Shown here: piece by piece, positions 23,593-35,429 of the stretch
How positions within the stretch are numbered: the first letter of the stretch is position 1
Layout: each line of letters starts with the position of its first letter
Assembly (NCBI GenBank): GCA_023375675.1
Contig: JALQBC010000024.1
Span: forward strand, 248,001 to 312,000
Origin: Cytospora piceicola
Taxonomy: Eukaryota; Ascomycota; Sordariomycetes; Diaporthales; Cytosporaceae
Reading direction: 5' to 3'
DNA length: 64,000 bases
Notes under the pieces: model-generated
What the model was told of the DNA's origin: nothing
Database searches by the model: none
What the model saw: the letters and a program-made list of their open reading frames with translations, nothing else
Made by a program: the position numbers and the translations under genes

Positions 23593-25384
23593 AAGCAAGC
23601 ACAGCACGCACGGCACAGCACTGTCGCAACGGTAGATGCGTCGGGCCAGGTCTCGGCCGTACTCTTGCACTTGTCGTTGGCGGGCCACGGCCCTTCCTTT
23701 ATCTCATCCCAGGGAAGGCCCGAATCGACGATAGGAACCCGGAGAAGAAAGGGAAACCGGACCTGTGTGAACACCAGAACACTTAACACTTGACAGACAG
23801 ACTGACTGAATGAACCATGTGCAACCGGCCGAGGGGCCCCAGTTAAAAAGGAATGTGTCGGGTCGACGATCGACCGAAGATAGTACGCTACGTCTTCATG
23901 CCGCACCTATCAGCCATCTCTCTATTGTACATGACTACCTACCAGGCTACCTGGCTACCTACCTAGGTACTAAGTAGACTAGATATCTGGGAAGGAAGTC
24001 AATCAATGAGGTGGTGCCTTGTCGTGCCTGTGAAGGAGAGGGAGGGGCGGGGGGGGATTTACGATTTACGGCATGTCCTGCCCGGCCTGGGCGGTTCTTC
24101 TGCAGTGGGCTCTGGCCCGAGAGCTCCCCACTATTTCGCCGAGCCAAAAACGCCGTGGATCCATATCGAACTTCAGCCCATCCAGATGTCCCATTCCAGA
24201 TGTTCCCACGGTACCCAGTCTGCCAGTTGAACCCCGTTCAATCTTGGCCCTCCATCTCCGTCCGGGTCTTGTCTCTCCCTTGCGACGACCATTTCCACCA
24301 CTCCAGCCTCGACTCACCATTCCAACCCAGTCCGGTCTTCTGTCAACTGCCGCCCAAGAGCTGTCAAACTCTGAGACCTGAGACCTGAGACCTAAGACCT
24401 AACACGGCTTGCATACCTAGGTAGTTGCTAGCAGTGCGCCGCGAAACTAATCGGGTTGAAGACACCGGCTTGGACTGGATCCTTTATTGCCGAGACATAC
24501 CCCAGCAGCCAACCCATCAGCTTCCTCCTGCATCTTCCACTTCCAGACTCCGCCAACGCAACAGACAGCAATTGCTCCTGCCTCGACTACTACCGTACCC
24601 TCCCGTTGTCTATTTGTGCTACACGACTCGAATAGTAGACTCTTGACCTGAGCCTAGAAGTTCCACCATCAGCGGTATCTCGAGGATTCCGAACACAAAC
24701 CACAACCACCACCACATCCCCCCCCCCTGCCCCTGGGCGCCCCCATAAAACCCGTCACGGTATTCCGGTACAATAGCGAGCTTTATCACGAACACCCGGC
24801 CTAGTTTTGCTCAACCATCAGGTTTCATCTGGACTGGACGACTGCTCGACAGAACGGGTCGGTAGTGTCTTGCCGTTATCGCAACGTTCGGTCAAATTCC
24901 GCCGGGAATATTGCCTTGGGTGGTCTCTGGCCCTCTGCAATTTTCTGTGTCCCCGTCCAAGATATCTGAGGAAACAGCGCATCATCATTGCGATATAACG
25001 CAGGCCATCGGCGAGACCATTGCGTATTCCAGCCGCCGGGGCATTGTTGAAAGGGTCCAAGGGTCCCCACGGGTTCTCGCTCGAGCCCCCCTTTTTAGAC
25101 GCATCTTTCCTCCTCCCAGTCGCCCGATAATTCGACTTGTCTATTGTTATCACCGACAGCCTTGCGAACCTCGGGTCTTGTCCGATCACTCCCTTGTCCG
25201 AATTACTTACCGACTGCATGTTCCAACCATGATTCACCTGCCATCTTTCCGAGTTGTTGATAGCTCTGTTTTGACGTAGGCAAACACGGTGGTCCTCCCA
25301 AATCAAGGAGGGAACTGGGGCACAATTCGTGGTGGGCATCTTCAGGACCGTGATTCGCAGAGGCCTTTTGCTCCATCTACAACC

Positions 25385-27128
25385 ATGGAGCCACTACACA
25401 TCACCGAGTTTGCGTCGAAGCGATATTTCGACAAAATCAACCAGCACCCAAAGGACCAGCAGCCGCAACAGCAACAGCAGCAGCAAAACGACGGCTCTCT
25501 GGTGGAAGCATCACCATCGAGATTTATCCTACCTATCCGTCAGGTGGAGAAGCAGGGTCATGATGGACCACAAGCCAAGCATGTCGACCACATCAAGGCA
25601 GAAAAAGAGAGAGAGGGGGAGAGACGAAGGCTGTTTGGGCTGGGCCGATTACGACCGTCGAAATCGAGCGTCCTTGCGCCGGAACCACATACACCTCAGA
25701 ACCCGCGAAGGCCATCATTAGCATCGGTCGTTTTGACGAGTTCCGTGGTGGAGGGTTCCGGTGTCAAACCTAAGAGGTATGGCTACACTACCCACACAAT
25801 TCTGTACGTTACAGTGCGCTGACTTGGAGCATAGCCTGCCTTTTGACCAGCTTTTTCTGAACTTGCCAAATGAACTGCAAATACAGATTATCTCGTCTTT
25901 GCCCTTGTCGGATGTGCTCAACTTAAGAATGGCATCAAGGGCCTGGCACACCATGGTCACGTTTAATGAGATGCCTATAGTGCGATATCAGCTGGAACAT
26001 GAAGTTCCTGCCTACGCCAAACGACTTTATCCCATGCCTGGGACTACCGGCTACACCCTCCACTACCTGTGCGGATTGTGGCACCGGTTACATGTTGCCG
26101 CCAAGTTATCACGACGCATGTGCGATTGGTGTACCAAGGAGATATTCCTCAAAACCACCAAGGAGCAAGTAGCGTCGTTCGCGTTGCAGAGAGAACGGAT
26201 GTACCGACGACTGATACCCTTACTATTCACCGTCTTCCACTTTTTCGAAAACTACCGGAAACTACATCTACGATACATCCACGAACACGGGTATGGGCTT
26301 GAGCGCACCCCATACACCGTCAACCCGATCGAGGTCCAGATCATGAACATGTATGACGATCGGACATTACTACAGGTCCACCAGGTCTTCCCCCTTGTCG
26401 TGGCGTCGTTCTGCCGGCGACTGCGTCCGCCGTCGTATGCCGGGCTGGTGGAGCGGGCGGTGAGAGGCTATCTGCGCGAGAAGCCAGCAGATGAGGTCCA
26501 CACGGCGGTACTCTGTCTGGGTGGCCTGAGGCAAGTTCTGAGGTTATGGGAGGTCAAAGGCTACAACACACGGAGAGGAGCCGTGGACTCGTGGTACAGT
26601 GACTTGCACGAGCCGAGGGAAGCGCCCAAGCCTGCGGAGCCCATCAGCAGGGAGACGAGGCGGAGGGGGCTGAAGGGGCTGGGCCGCAAAATGTCCATCT
26701 TGCAGGTGCGGGATGCCTCGATATCCCATGCCAACGACACACCGGAGCTGTCCAGCCGGCCGATGGCGGAGGGCCCCCCGGAGCAGGTCCCGGCGAGGCA
26801 CCCGACGGCTTCCCCGGCGAGCCTGGTCTTCAACACGAGCCTGGCGGCCGGGATGCCCATGGGCAGGCTCGAGCAGGAGCAGAACAAGCTCCTGCTGGCG
26901 GACCTGCCCGTCCTCCAGAGGCTGTGGCTGTCGACCGCCGAGGCCATGATCCTCGACCGCAAGGTTGTCGAGCGGCCCGTGGACATCAAGCGCAACGCGC
27001 AGGTGATGCTGCACCTCATCAAGGAGGACGGGGTCGCCGAGGAGGACGTGTGGTGGTACGGGATGGCGACGACGCAGTCGATACGGCCGCCGCCGTTGGA
27101 GGCCATCGAGGAGGATACCATTGACTGA
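25385..27128 (+). CDS. F-box protein, probable SCF ubiquitin-ligase adaptor
   Basis: 561 residues in two exons, 25385-25776 and 25835-27128 (58 bp GT-AG intron). The N-terminal ~130 residues are disordered, with a glutamine run near residues 25-34 and basic/serine patches. The F-box sits right after the intron at about residues 141-180 (L-P-N-E-L-Q-I-Q-I-I-S-S-L-P, then S-D-V-L-N-L-R-M-A-S-R-A-W), the motif that binds Skp1. There are no WD40 or LRR repeats after it; the rest is a helical domain of unknown fold with a disordered segment about 390-450. The substrate cannot be named. The exon 2 part after 26.6 kb switches to higher GC. Its 5' side is the 7.3 kb spacer, so expression control may be elaborate, but this is inference. 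Confidence 0.85.
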
Positions 27129-28196
27129 GGGGGAATACAAACAATGAGCGTGAAATTTCAGGCGAGGAGAGATCGATACCATTGGTGCGAAAGAGCGATT
27201 TTTGTCACTATCATTTCTTGTGTTTTTGGGTTGGGATGGGGGGGGGGGAGAGGGGGGGATCTTGCACGAGGAAAGCAGCATTCTATGGCGTTTGGCAACA
27301 GTTTTTCGTTCAAGGGTGGAAACACATGGCCGGGAGCGATCTAATTTCGGAATACTCATACCATCATTTCGTTTCTTGAACAATGCGCAGTAGCTCTCCT
27401 TTTCAAGCACTGGTAGGCGTTTGTGTGTATGATGTGGGCGTGGCGTTTGCACTTCTTCGTAAAAGAGATGATGGGCTACTACATACTAATACCTACTGGA
27501 CAAGAATATCACAAAACATGCCCAGTTATGTATTTGCCGTTGAGAAACATAAGTTAGGTTCCTTCCGACATGGAACATCTCGCTGGTGTGCACACACGGT
27601 CATGAAACGAGGAGCCAGGACTTGGTCATTCATCCCAAACGCTTTCGACCAGAACGTGCCACGGAGGAAAATGCTCGCCTGCTTGAAACCCATAACAGCA
27701 AATGCAAATGCACATGGCCAAAAGCTACGCCGTATTATGAATACATACACAACCCCCGAGCCACCAACACCATCGCCTATGAAAAATATCAGGAACTTTT
27801 TGAGAAGCTCGTCCGTAAAGCTCGTCCACATTAAGAAAAAGGGGGGGGGGAGGTGAACCTCAAATGTGGAAAGTCCGCCAGAGCCTGATTAACTCCACGC
27901 CGTAGAAAGTCGCTGAGGTCCCAAAACGGTAACCTGTTCGAGAAGAAATATAGCCATGGAAAGAAAGGAGAAAAACTGCGCCCCTTTGTCATAAATCGCT
28001 AGCAGACTTGTTCGTGCAAACACAATACAAATCAATACAGTTGATGAGTCCAACAGATTCGTCATCCCTCCCCCCCTGCCCCGGGAGAAGTTCCGCCCCG
28101 CATTTCGACACGCCCGACAAGGTGCTACGGTCGTTCCGCCGTCTCGAGCAGCAACCGTGAATAGCTAAGGGAGCCTTGTAAGTTCGAGCCCGGCGG
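27129..28196. other. Convergent 3' spacer with G-tracts
   Basis: 1.07 kb between the stops of the F-box gene and the AT-hook gene. G runs occur at about 27236-27248 and 27841-27850. A 157-codon plus-strand frame at 27383-27856 lacks any domain and I do not call it. Confidence 0.5.
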
Positions 28197-31100
28197 TCAC
28201 CTACGATGAGGAAGCCCGTAGTATGAGCTCCCGTCGTTCCGCAGGGTCGAGTCGAAGCTGCTCAGGGACGTGAAGTTGCCCGGGCCGGCCGAAGGTCTAC
28301 TCACGTTGCTGGTGCCGATATTGTAGGGTGCTGCATTGAGGCCCAGGCCGCCATGTCCCGTGGTAGAGTTGTCAAGGCCCGAGATGTCGAACCCGAGGTT
28401 GCCAAAGTCGGAGAAACCACCGATGTTTTGCGGGAGGCTCTGCACGCCCTGCACTGGTGGCTGATGTGAGGTGCTTGTTGGGAGGGGCCGACGGGAGGTC
28501 GCGTAGGACGAGAGCTGTTGCTGCTGGTTCGGGCTGCCGTAAGAATTGGCCGTCGACGTTGGGTAAATTGTGTTGGTCCTCGGCGCGTTCGTCGTGTGAT
28601 TCGAAGCATAAGAGGAAGTGCCAAAGTTAATCCCCGTCGAGGAGTTTGCGCGGAAGGTGCCATCACCGGCATTGTATCCTGAGGGTGTGGAGGTCCCATA
28701 CTGAGGCGACTGTGACTGCGACTGCGCCTGCGCCGCTAGAGGTTGGGACGTCGTTCCGGCGGAGCTGGTGCTGTATTGCTGTTGAGCGATACGTTGCTGG
28801 GACGAGTACTGTTGCTGCTGGGACTGCTGGGACGAATAAGATTGTGGCTTGGGCTGCGGATATTGTGACGGCTGTTGCGAAGCCGTGTAGCTCTGCTGCT
28901 GTTGCGATGGCTGCGGTGAAACATAGCCCTGTTGCGACTGACGTTGCTGCACTGGGTAGTGCTGTTTCGACTGTGGATTGGTGTATTGCTGGGGTTGCTG
29001 CTGACTATACTGTGACTGGGAGGACGATGTTTGTTGGCCGTAGTAAGACTGAGAGCCCCTGGCTTGTTGGCTCTGCTGGTTCTGCACCTGTGAGCTTGCG
29101 GATGTGGGCGTCTGGGAATTCGAGGTGCGCTGTTGATGAAGATTTGGGGAAACCGAGTGGGTCGAATTAATGTTTGGCGAGGCAGATTGAACACTGATAT
29201 GCGGTGAAGTTGTGCCGATCTGATTGACACTTGGGGAAGCTGTTCGAGCCACGGCCTGTTGTGTCTGTTGTTGCTGCTGCTGGTGATACCTCTGTCGCGC
29301 CAGCACAGCTTGTCGCTGTTGCTGTTCGCTCATCTGCTGACCCGTATGAATGGCGTTAGGTGGTTGTGCCTGTTGGGGCTGCGGTTGCAGGATCTGAGGT
29401 TGCGGTGATGTCAGTTGAGATGGCTGGGCTTGTCTCGAGGGTGCCTTCATGGTTGCAATCTCGGGACTTCGAAGGGATGGCTCCTCATGCTGCTCTAGTT
29501 GAGCCTCGAGTTCTTCGATGGTCGGACTGGTGTACACTTGAGTGTCGGCAGGTTGCGTTCCCGGCGCGGGCGGTACAGGAGTCTGACTGACCTGTGAGGG
29601 CCCCCCTGCCGCAGAAAGGTCCGCAACAGGCGCGCTATTCGATGTCGTATTAGCTGGCGCCTTTGCTTTTGTCGACTTTCGTTGACGCTTTGGAGCCGGT
29701 GGCGCCGGCGCTGTGGTAGCTACGTTTGGTATCCCCGGAGCACCATTGACAGACGGCTGGGCTGCGAGGCTCGCTGCCGTACCGGTTGTCGCCGGGACGG
29801 TCTCAACTGCCGTGAGATTCTGGGCAGCCTCGTTGTTTTTGGCATTTCTCTTGCGTTTTTTGGCAGATTGGGCTTTCTCTCCACCCTTGGAAGTACCAGC
29901 CTTCTTAAGCGTTGCTTGGGACGCACCGGGCGCAGTGGCATTCACTGGCTGGAATGAGCTTGCCTGGGCGGCAGAATTAACCGGGTGTGACTCGTTGAAT
30001 GCCTTTAAAGCAGCCAGTGCAAATTCAGGATCAGCTGGCTGTTGCGTCTCTGGAACTGCAGCACTTTGAGCCGTCGTGACCTGAGGTTGAGAGGCGGCAG
30101 GGTCTGCAATGGCAGGCGCAGAAGAATTGCTGGCTGGTGTCTCCTTCGGTCGATTTTTCGAGCCCTTGGGGCGACCTCCCTTCTTTCCAATGCTGAACAG
30201 CGCCGAAAGAGGCTGTTGATTCGAAGTCAAGTCGGTCTCCGGCGCAGCAACCCCATCTTTTGATTTGTTCTTCGAGCCCTTGGGCCGACCCCTTTTCTTC
30301 GCACTAGCCGTTATTTCAACTTCCCCAGTGGTTTGTTGGTCCGGCGTCTGCCGTGTTTGTTCCCCCGTGATGACCACATCTTGGTCGTGACCCATCATGG
30401 TGTCGTCGATATCGACCCAACTATCATCATTTTCTGCGCCATCAGCTTCTGAATCATCCGCAGCAAGATATTTCTTGGGGCCTTTCTTCACGCCCTTGTC
30501 ACTTCTAAATTTTGAGGCCTTGCTACCCTTGGGCCTACCACGGCCGCGCTTCTCGACGACCTGTGCTGGGCTGGGTTCTAGTGCTCGAAACGGCCTGGCT
30601 TTGGGCCTTCCTTGTGCGTCAATATCGGGGAAGATCTCCGCGACCCAGCCAACGAAAACCGACCCTGAGCCATTTGCCTCCGCACTCTCGGGGAATTTGC
30701 CATCTTGAGGTGGAGGTGCTTCAGGCACGCCTCCAAAGTAAGCCAAAGCCTTGCAAAGCTGGTCGACAACAGCCACTGGTTGTAAGGTGCGAAGTAGCGT
30801 CAGCAACCGCGCCTGTTCCTCCTTGGTCTCCTTAGGATCAAGCGGCCGCAAGAAGGGCTCCGGTCTTTCTTTCGGGGGATTAGGTGTAGGTTGTTTCAGG
30901 CCGTAGAGTGCGTGGTTATATGGAGTCGTGCCGGTGAATGGTACGGCGGGGTCAGGTGTTTCCTCGGGTATCCTCATCCAATTCGACTTGCGATGGGGTT
31001 GATAACCATTCTGAAAGGCCATCTTTGCTGCCATGGCCGTATTCTCACTCGTGCGCTTCGCAGCGGCATCCCTGTCCGTGGCGAGGTCCTTGCCCTTGAT

Positions 31101-31704
31101 GTCCATGTGCATAACACCAAATCGACCGGATGCATTGCTCGTCATCCCTTTCAGCTTGCTCGGGACCGGGTTCCTTATCCGCCCATCCTTATATGGCTGC
31201 GTGACGTCGTCGGGCTGAGGCATACCCACATAGTGAGGCTCGGGGGATTCATTCGTGTCCGAGGCGGGTGTGGCACGCGAGCCAGGGAGTTGCGTGGGCA
31301 CCAACTGTGCTGTTGTGTGAGCGTTGGAGATCGCAGGAATAGGTTGTTTACCAGCCGCAGCCCTAGCCAGGTTCTGCGCCGCCAGAGCGGCGGGGGACTT
31401 GGTAGAGTCCGGATAGGGACCATAGCTTTTGGCGTTCTTGGAAGCTAAGGAGCACGAGGGACATATAATCAGCTTTGCGCGCTCGAAGGGGCGGTGGTGG
31501 ATGCAGCGGTCACACACCTGATCCAGGGGCCATTCTAGCAAACGGGCCTGTTGCCCACAGTTTCCTTCGCGGCAATATTGCTCTCTGTTTCCCCTGAAGA
31601 GGATATTCCAAAGAGCTTTGGCGTCGTATTATGCTGCATACGCGGGTCTACCAGCCAGCGACAAGACGTCGGCACGGGCGTCAACGTCGACGATACACTG
31701 GCAT
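28197..31704 (-). CDS. Large Cys-cluster / AT-hook / Gln-rich nuclear protein
   Basis: About 1,134 residues; a probable DNA- or chromatin-binding protein of a family I cannot name. The main exon is 28197-31593. No ATG opens this frame, and an in-frame TAA lies at 31629-31631, so a 5' exon is required. The best candidate is an 8-nt exon 31697-31704 (ATG, donor GTATCG) spliced to the pyrimidine-rich acceptor at 31594; this start is tentative. The N-terminus has six cysteines spaced C-x4-C-x14-C-x2-C-x13-C-x2-C, a likely zinc site. Three AT-hook cores (G-R-P-K-G-S-K) lie at about residues 353-361, 437-444 and 475-482. The C-terminal third is low-complexity Gln/Ser/Tyr-rich, prion-like, with many Gln runs. 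Nuclear location is inferred. Confidence 0.75.
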
Positions 31705-32901
31705 CCCGAATGGAGGCGTCTGGAATCGCGAGTCCAATTGTAGACCCAATCGCAGATCCAGATAGTCCAAAGTCGAGTGAACAAATAGTAGTTTTTGAGA
31801 TTTGGACTGAGTCGGGTTAAGACTTGACACGAGTGGAACCGTAAACAATCGTCGAGGTGGACGCGCCGACCGTTTGCTTGCTAACGACGGCTTCGAAGAC
31901 AAACAAAGTCTCTTATGATGGAACCGATTGATGGATAGATTGATTCGGGTGGCTACGGTAGTCAAGCTGGAATCGTAAGCTAATTGACGGAGGCGACCAG
32001 GCGGCCAAGCGACGTTACTCAGTCGGAGAGGAGAGGCTTCAATAGTAGACAACCTTGGTAACCCCCAAACAGTCGCGAGGTAGCTGTTGATCTCTCGGTC
32101 AACGTTAGGACGTGTTGTTGCCGTCCAGACATCAAAATCAGGGTCGCAACTCGGAGACGCCGACAGTGTTGTCACAGTGGCCGCAAAGAATCTTTCATGT
32201 TTCCGCAGGCATTGTCATCGTCAAGTATCAATTGACCCCGCCGTCGTGGTTGGTCAATTTTTGGCGTTTGTGTTATCGAGAATTCTCATGGCATGGCAGT
32301 TGAATGTACGTACTGTGGTACAGTACAGTAAGTACTTAGTAGCTTTTGGTTTCCACGACCAGGGTCCTCTGCTCCTCGCCTCCTGAGCTGTAGAGGTACC
32401 TCTACCCGATACGCGGCCTCACTTATAGGGGAGCTCGAGGTACAGATACTCATTTTAGGTGCTAGGCCGGGTGCTATAATTGTAAGTACAGCAGGTGCCC
32501 CACGCCCCGGCTCTGAGTGCAGGTGATAGGCATCATCACACATTGCCCAGCTCCTCCTACGCAGTTGGAGCTTTATTCGCAACCCGCCTCGCCAGCTTGG
32601 TACACCAAACCACTACTTGCTGTAAGTGTACACAACCCGGGTAAGCAAAATACCGTGCCATCATCAAAAGTCTCTCCAATTTGCAAGAGTGGTCCGTCAG
32701 GAAGCTGGCGAGTTAACTTCAAGGGCCCGAATAACCCACGGATATCTATAGCTGACCACTCTTGTTGGACTAGTGACGCGAATCCAAACACCAAGTCGAC
32801 CTGTTCGTTTTTCTGGGACCTCACGAAGCGCTCCAAGTATTCACCGATTCCGTACACACTTTCAATCCCGTCAAGCCGCGATCGCGGTGAAGTTAAGCGA
32901 G
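31705..32901. promoter_or_regulatory. Divergent promoter region, AT-hook gene / VMA5
   Basis: A 1.2 kb head-to-head spacer. A 164-codon minus-strand frame (31681-32175) reads into the leader of the AT-hook gene and has no domain. A TACTGTACTG-type imperfect repeat occurs near 32310-32330. No defined operator. Confidence 0.45.
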
Positions 32902-34323
32902 ATGTCGTCACCAAGTAGCTACATCCTGCTGTCCCTCCCGCTCCGGACCTTCGACACCGGCGACAAGGAGGAGGCAATCCAGTCCCTCGCTGCGACCATC
33001 TCCCCCGAGAATGGCAGTGTAACCTCGTTCCCCATACCGGCCCTCAAGATCGGAACCCTCGATGCGCTGGTGCAGCAGGCAGACGAGCTGGCTAAGCTCC
33101 ACTCGGGCTGTGAGGGCGTCGTCCAGAGGGTCTCCGACTCTCTCAAGACTATTCTGGATGGGGACGAAGAGAAGATTGCTCAGAACAAGATGGTCAATGA
33201 CAGTAAGACTGGGCTGGGGATCACTCTTGGAAGGGAGGATGATGGCTAATTCCCTCAAAAGAGCCTACGGAACAGTATCTGCGGACGTTCAGCTGGAACA
33301 AGGTCAGATATCGAGCGGACCGACCCCTTAGCGAGTTGATTGAGAACTTGCAAAAGGTAACATAGCATCTACAAGACTACACGGCCTGTGCTCTCCCTAG
33401 CTGACACCAGCCTCCAGGAGCTCATCAACGTCGACAATGATGTCAAGGGAAAGTTCAGCCAGTACAACTCCGTCAAATCAAACCTGGCTGCCCTACACCG
33501 ACGGCAAACGTGAGCCATTTCTTCTAGTCTCGTCGCTGGAGACACTACTGACCAAGCAACAGCGGCAACCTTACTACCAAGTCCCTCACACCCATCGTGG
33601 ACCCTTCGATCCTCATCACAGACTCCGAATATCTCGAGACGCACCTGATCGTCGTCCCTGTCAACAACCGCAAAGACTTCCTCAAGTCCTACGAGTCCGT
33701 AGCGCCCATGGTGGTGCCCAGGTCAGCGACGGAGATAGCCAAGGACGACGAGTTCGTGCTCTTCGCGGTCACGACGTTCAAGAAGCACAGCGCCGAGTTC
33801 CTCCAGAAGTGCCGTGAGCAGAAATGGACGCCGCGGCAGTACAAGCACGTCGAGGGCGGCAGGGAGGAGGAGCAGAAGGAGATTGACAGGGTGGCCAGGG
33901 AAGAGAAGAAGGTCTGGGGAGAGGCCCTGAGGCTGGGACGGACCGGGTGGAGCGAGGCCGTTATGGTGTGGGCACACGTCATGACGCTGAGGGTCTTCGT
34001 CGAGACCGTCCTGCGCTATGGCCTGCCCCTGGAGTACGTCAGCGCATTAATCAAGGTAAGCACCCCCTGGCCAGAACAGCACCGCGGACGTGCGTCTCAC
34101 TCAAGCCAATCTACAGACGAACCCCAAGCAGGCCAAGAAGGTCAAGACCTCTCTGGACTCGGCATACTCGTACCTGGGAGGAAACGCCTTTGGCAGGGAC
34201 AAGAAGGGCAAGATGGTGAAGGATGACGCGGCGCTCAGCTCGGAGATGGCAGCAGCGGGCTTTGGTGGCGGCGAAGGGAACGAGTACACGGCATATGTAT
34301 ACTACGAGTTTGATTTCCCCTAG
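32902..34323 (+). CDS. VMA5: V-type proton ATPase subunit C
   Basis: The stalk subunit that holds the V1 sector on V0 and is released in regulated disassembly of the vacuolar proton pump. Five exons: 32902-33202, 33262-33356, 33418-33509, 33563-34055, 34117-34323; all introns are 53-61 bp GT-AG. The product is 395 residues, matching yeast Vma5 (392). Recognisable segments are the start (S-S-Y-I-L-L-S-L-P) and the F-S-W-N-K-V-R-Y-R block after intron 1. Further on are L-T-P-I-V-D-P and S-E-Y-L-E-T-H-L-I-V-V-P-V-N. The last is the end of the chain, N-E-Y-T-A-Y-V-Y-Y-E-F. The ATG is the only Met that fits the conserved N-terminus. Tail to tail with MET14 (247 bp). Confidence 0.94.
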
Positions 34324-34570
34324 ACGCGCCCGCGCGTCCTTTATTTTCCTGGGGTTTGGTTTATGTATGCATCACGAGCAAGGCCGGCATTGTGTCACAA
34401 ATATCGTATGAATGTGTTTTTGGTTCACAGAACGGTCTATTCATTTGACACTACCCAAGATTGCCACCGCTCTATATACGACCGACTACACGGCTGGTAC
34501 CTTGGGAACCCATCAACAAGAAAACACAAGCTCATTCATACATCACACACCAGTCGTCCTCTTGAGAGGC

Positions 34571-35429
34571 TTAAGCGGAGGTGGCGTTGATCAGGTTCTT
34601 CTCCTGCAGGTACTTGGTGATCTGGGCGACGCACTCCTCGACGGTGTTCTTGTGGGTGTAGATGGTGACCTCGGGGTTGATGGGGGCCTCGTAGGGGGCG
34701 GAGATGCCGGTGAAGTCCTTGATCTCGCCGGCGCGGGCCTTCTTGTACAGGCCCTTGGGGTCGCGCTGCTCGGCGACCTCGATGGGGATGTCGACGTAGA
34801 CCTCGACGAAGGCGAGGGGGTCGTCGCCGTTCTGGCCGCTCGTGGCGTGCAGCTGGCGCGCGACCTCGCGGTCGGCCCGGTAGGGGGAGATGAAGGAGGT
34901 GATGGCCACGGTGCTGCTGTCGGCGAACAGCTTGGACACCTCGGCGATGCGGCGGATGTTCTCGTTGCGGTCCTTCTCGGAGAAGCCCAGGTCCTTGTTC
35001 AGCCCGAAGCGCACGTTGTCGCCGTCCAGGCGGTAGGCGCCGACGCCGAGGTGCAGCAGGTGCTGCTCGAGGGCGGTGGCCACGGTCGACTTGCCCGAGG
35101 CGGACAGGCCGGTGAACCAGATGGTGAAGCCCTTCTGCTTGCGGGCGGTCTCACGCTCCTTGCGCGAGAGGGAGGGGTGCCAGGTGATGTTGCTGGAAGG
35201 GGGGGTCTAGTGTCAGCAGTCAATCTTGGAAGGAAGTTGAAGCCCTAGGCAATGTCGAGCGTGTTCCAGGGAGCAAAGGGGCAAAACCATGTTACAGGCT
35301 CTTGGAAAACTTCACGGGTTGGAGGATGGTGGTGATGGCGGGGTGGTGGCGGGGTTACGTGCATGGGAATAGCTGGGGAATAGCGGGGGAATGGAGGGGT
35401 TGTAACAGATTATTTGCTCACGTTGCCAT
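34571..35429 (-). CDS. MET14: Adenylyl-sulfate (APS) kinase
   Basis: Phosphorylates adenosine 5'-phosphosulfate to PAPS, the second step of sulfate assimilation, in the cytosol. 209 residues in two exons: an 8-nt first coding exon (35422-35429, ATGGCAAC) and 34571-35192, joined across a 229 bp GT-AG intron. The junction recreates the family start M-A-T-N-I-T-W-H-P-S. The P-loop G-L-S-A-S-G-K-S is at residues 31-38. The R-L-D-G-D-N-V-R and R-R-I-A-E-V-S-K-L motifs of the APS/PAPS pocket follow, and the [12 protein letters not shown] lid is intact. There is no fused sulfurylase domain. I looked for a Cys3-type palindrome upstream and did not find a convincing one. Confidence 0.95.

Larger units (their letters stand above)
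18057..25384. other. 7.3 kb gene-free divergent spacer rich in simple repeats
   Basis: The longest stretch without a supported gene. Every open frame inside is short or built from repeat translation. It carries GA, CTAA/CCAA, GAT, ACCTG, CAG, CCAG, TG, TA, ACAGAC, GTAT and poly-C tracts. Exact TACCTAGGTA palindromes occur at 19763, 21475, 23960 and 24414. The last ~1 kb (24.4-25.4 kb) is CT/CA-rich with repeated splice-like sites and could hold a long 5' leader of the F-box gene. No transposase or reverse-transcriptase remnant was seen. Confidence 0.55.

Noticed and set aside
23500..23640. Arg/Lys-rich and Phe-rich short frames around the polypurine tract
   Set aside because: They are direct translations of the GAA/GGA repeat on each strand.
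18057..25384. A biosynthetic gene cluster or retrotransposon in the gene-free region
   Set aside because: No PKS/NRPS, reverse-transcriptase, integrase or transposase motif in any frame and no long terminal repeats.
27383..27856. 157-codon plus-strand frame between convergent genes
   Set aside because: Mixed low-information composition ending in a poly-G translation; no family features.
31681..32175. 164-codon minus-strand frame upstream of the AT-hook gene
   Set aside because: Ends just before the Cys-cluster exon but in another frame; more likely leader sequence. Only its last ATG region (31704) was used as a candidate start.
34412..35248. 278-codon plus-strand frame opposite MET14
   Set aside because: Composed of Gly/Val/Leu/Asp repeats typical of the reverse strand of a GC-rich gene; MET14 has all catalytic motifs on the minus strand.
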